DNA of 7,525 bases, taken from assembly GCA_028274885.1 (NCBI GenBank), contig JAQCMX010000243.1:1-7525 (forward strand), written 5' to 3'. This document shows positions 5,865-7,525 of the stretch, piece after piece (positions within the stretch are counted from its first letter, which is position 1; every line of letters begins with the position of its first letter). A program made the position numbers and the translations under genes. Below the pieces are notes generated by a model. It saw nothing but the letters and a program-made list of their open reading frames with translations. It ran no database searches and was not told where the DNA came from. The DNA is from Haloarculaceae archaeon. GTDB taxonomy: Archaea > Halobacteriota > Halobacteria > Halobacteriales > Haloarculaceae.

Positions 5865-6773
5865 TCACGGTGACCCCCCGTCCCCACGGAGACGGTGAAG
5901 TGTCCGCTCCTTTCCGTTCGATTCAACCATCACGTCCGCATTCGCCCGCAGCCAGGGGGGGACGTGATCGACAAACTCCGCGTGGTCCTGTGGACGTGCG
6001 TCGGGATGACCGTGTAATCGGGCGGGCTCGGAGTAGTGAACGATCGGTCGGACCGGTCCCCAAGTTTCCCGTGCCAGCTCGAATCCCTCCCGGTAGGTGA
6101 GTCCTCTGTCGGTGAAGCTGTGGTGATGGTAGTCAAACGTGACCGGTATCCCCGCCGATGCTGCGACCTGTTCGCAAAGCTCCGCGACGCTCCAGAGTGA
6201 CTCCGTGTCGTCGTTTTCGACGACGAGGCGCTCGCTCGCGCGCGATGAGAGGTTCTCGATGACTTCGCAGAACCGCTCTGCGGTGGCTGTCTTGTCGCCG
6301 TAGGTGGCGCCGATATGGACATTGATCGCGTGCCGAGGTGACTGTGGCAACCGCATAAGATCCAGCCATCTCCCGTGATGTTCGACCGACTCGACGGCCC
6401 GCGCTACCGTGTCGGACGAGTCACTCGCGAGCTTGCACCAGTAGCTCGGGTGGAAGCTCAGCCGCATGTCGTTGTCCCGTATCAGGGAGCCACAGCGTCG
6501 CGCGATGGTACGAATCTTCTCGAAGTTCGGGAGTGCCTCGATATCGAACTGTGAGTTCCACGGAACGAGTGTGGAGCTACAGCGATAAAACCGGATGTCG
6601 TGGTCGAGATTCCACCGCAAAATCGCTTCGAGGTCCGCGAAGTTCTGCTCTGTCAGCGTCGCTGCGCGCTCGATTCCTTCGCATTCCCACGTTTTTTTCC
6701 GCATATCGCGGTTACACCGCCGCGGCGGCTCCGCATCTCGAAGCGTGTGGTTCATCGCTGCATACCCGAGCAT
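5865..6773 (-). CDS. uvsE: UV damage endonuclease UvsE/UVDE
   Basis: Metal-dependent TIM-barrel endonuclease (endonuclease IV-like fold) that nicks DNA 5' of UV photoproducts, starting an excision repair route independent of UvrABC. The 302-aa form starts at ATG 6773 because the family begins with (R)LGY and here MLGYAAMNHTLRD follows; the frame is open to a GTG at 6926, but that extra 51 aa has low third-position GC and no family match. Visible features: Asn8, FYRCSSTLVPW (62-72), FHPSYW (107-112), VHIGATYGDK (152-161), VENDDTESLWS (185-195), FDYHHH (213-218), VHYSEP (245-250), DHAEFVDH (263-270), DVMVESNGKE (280-289). The expected metal ligands are all present: His108, His153, Glu186, Asp214, His217, His246, His264, Glu284. 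Unlike characterised bacterial enzymes, the lesion-probing Gln-Tyr pair is Tyr111-Trp112 and the carboxylated Lys position is Ile244. Length is normal for the family. No Shine-Dalgarno; a weak AT-rich stretch lies about 27 bases upstream. Confidence 0.93.
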   Translation of the reverse strand: MLGYAAMNHTLRDAEPPRRCNRDMRKKTWECEGIERAATLTEQNFADLEAILRWNLDHDIRFYRCSSTLVPWNSQFDIEALPNFEKIRTIARRCGSLIRDNDMRLSFHPSYWCKLASDSSDTVARAVESVEHHGRWLDLMRLPQSPRHAINVHIGATYGDKTATAERFCEVIENLSSRASERLVVENDDTESLWSVAELCEQVAASAGIPVTFDYHHHSFTDRGLTYREGFELARETWGPVRPIVHYSEPARLHGHPDARPQDHAEFVDHVPPWLRANADVMVESNGKERTLHRLRGDGGSP

Positions 6774-6994
6774 GGTTCCATACAGGGTGTCGAGAAACAA
6801 ATCAGTGGCTCCTTGTCCCGCCCCATCGACGCCAACGTCCGGTACGATGCCGTCCGAGACTCCCGGTGACCGAGCTTTGGAGCTGACGTCTCGCGTTCGT
6901 CCGCGAAGCCCTCGTTGCGATTCCACGGGTCCGGGTCAGCCAGCGCCTCCACCCGTCGGCGTGTTTTTTATTCCACAGCCCGATATATATCCTA
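6774..6994. promoter_or_regulatory. divergent promoter region between uvsE and the 111-aa gene
   Basis: This 221-bp spacer separates divergent genes. Next to the rightward gene lie two AT-rich patches: TTTTTTA (6964-6970), centred about 28 bases before the ATG at 6995 and fitting a TATA box for a leaderless transcript, and GATATATAT (6982-6990), which is too close to the ATG for that role. Read leftward, the same patches could drive a uvsE transcript with a leader of roughly 170 bases. No clear operator palindrome was seen. Confidence 0.5.
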
Positions 6995-7330
6995 ATGACC
7001 CACGTCCCGGACGACGTTTTGAATTCCATAGACCGGTTCGGGCAACAGCTCCTCGAAGGCTCGCCAACTCCCGTCGACGGTCGACTACGGGGGGACCTCA
7101 GGCTGACGATCATCCCGGACGACAACAGACAGATTGCAACACTTCGCTACGAGACCGAACACACGCAGGCTCCGCCAACCCTTCGGGAGCGAGGCTCGTT
7201 CGTCACAACGATCGTCGACGGGGTCGATAGCCATCTCAGTTTGTGGGGGATCGTGCCACCGGACAGCTACGAACACGTCGACACGACCGGTGGGACACAC
7301 ACCTACAGCGGCACGCTCGAACTTGCTTGA
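6995..7330 (+). CDS. hypothetical 111-aa protein
   Basis: A small soluble protein I do not recognise. It has no Cys, no Lys, no signal peptide and no membrane segment; acidic residues clearly outnumber basic ones, in keeping with a salt-in halophile. The first 22 residues (VPDDVLNSIDRFGQQLLEG) look like an amphipathic helix. The rest alternates hydrophobic and polar residues with turns (RLTIIPDD, ATLRYETEH, SFVTTIVDGVDS, HLSLWGIVPP, THTYSGTLELA), suggesting a mostly beta fold. The ATG start is supported by the AT-rich box about 28 bases upstream and by the lack of a Shine-Dalgarno. It is transcribed divergently from uvsE, and convergently with the next gene, so it stands alone in its transcription unit. 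Codon use looks like that of its neighbours. Coding status is likely; function is unknown. Confidence 0.75.
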   Translation: MTHVPDDVLNSIDRFGQQLLEGSPTPVDGRLRGDLRLTIIPDDNRQIATLRYETEHTQAPPTLRERGSFVTTIVDGVDSHLSLWGIVPPDSYEHVDTTGGTHTYSGTLELA

Positions 7331-7398
7331 GTACACACCTGCATCGACACCCAACTCCCCAGCAGTCGTCAGCTTCCGCTTTCGCTTCTATTCACCTG

Positions 7399-7525
7399 TT
7401 ACTCGAACACGTCCGAGGTGCCCGCGTGGACCCGGTAACTCCCCAGTGTGCCGGCCATCGATGGCGCCCCGTCGTCGTCTTTCCGCTGTGACCCGTAATC
7501 CATCCATCGCCCGCCGGTATAGGAG
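7399..7525 (-). CDS. 3' end of an unrecognised gene entering from the right edge
   Basis: On the minus strand the frame is open from the window edge to a TAA at 7401-7399, giving 41 residues. It reads TGGRWMDYGSQRKDDDG, then PSMAGTLGSYRVHAG and a C-terminal TSDVFE. Third positions are rich in G/C, and the composition is Gly-, Asp- and Ser-rich, like a haloarchaeal protein end. No domain can be named from so little. It converges with the 111-aa gene, leaving a 68-bp spacer in which the minus strand carries GAAGCGAAAGCGGAAGC-like purine repeats (about 7369-7386) but no clear terminator. Confidence 0.5.
   Translation of the reverse strand, partial: SYTGGRWMDYGSQRKDDDGAPSMAGTLGSYRVHAGTSDVFE

Noticed and set aside
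5627..5926. Minus-strand frame overlapping the end of uvsE and the second palindrome
   Set aside because: It overlaps the conserved C-terminus of uvsE in another frame, has no family features, and the opposite strand has the better coding signal.

Overview
The window is almost certainly from a haloarchaeon (class Halobacteria). Its proteins are rich in Asp/Glu and poor in Lys, its GC content is high with GC-rich third codon positions, and genes start at or very near an AT-rich TATA element without a Shine-Dalgarno, as expected for leaderless transcripts. Family-typical haloarchaeal sequences are present (multi-PAS histidine kinase, Htr-type transducer). The genus cannot be told from the sequence.

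Layout, left to right. (1) Positions 2-2413, plus strand: the 3' part of a soluble multi-PAS sensor histidine kinase, cut by the left edge. Its second PAS domain carries the complete photoactive LOV signature, so it is probably a blue-light sensor. (2) Positions 2414-2788: a 375-bp spacer with an 80-bp palindromic element (2496-2575) and a clear TATA promoter. (3) Positions 2789-5203, plus: a complete Htr-type chemotaxis transducer with dCache sensor, two HAMP domains and an MCP signalling domain. (4) Positions 5204-5864: a 661-bp region without an intact gene. It holds several hairpins, a possible leftward terminator, one or two open-frame remnants and a second 80-bp palindrome (5571-5650) built exactly like the first. 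(5) Positions 5865-6773, minus: UV damage endonuclease UvsE. (6) Positions 6995-7330, plus: a 111-aa protein of unknown function, divergent from uvsE. (7) Positions 7399-7525, minus: the 3' end of an unrecognised gene entering from the right edge.

How the genes may work together: three neighbours concern signals or stress that can be tied to light (LOV kinase, taxis transducer, UV repair enzyme). They are separate transcription units, so a joint role is only a hypothesis. The strongest unexplained signal is the pair of 80-bp palindromes. Both have 16-bp terminal inverted repeats and a 48-bp interior, share an ATAC...CGG...TAA arm consensus, and bracket the transducer gene with its promoter. 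The second abuts a start-less coding remnant, which suggests these elements are mobile or mark rearrangement points.
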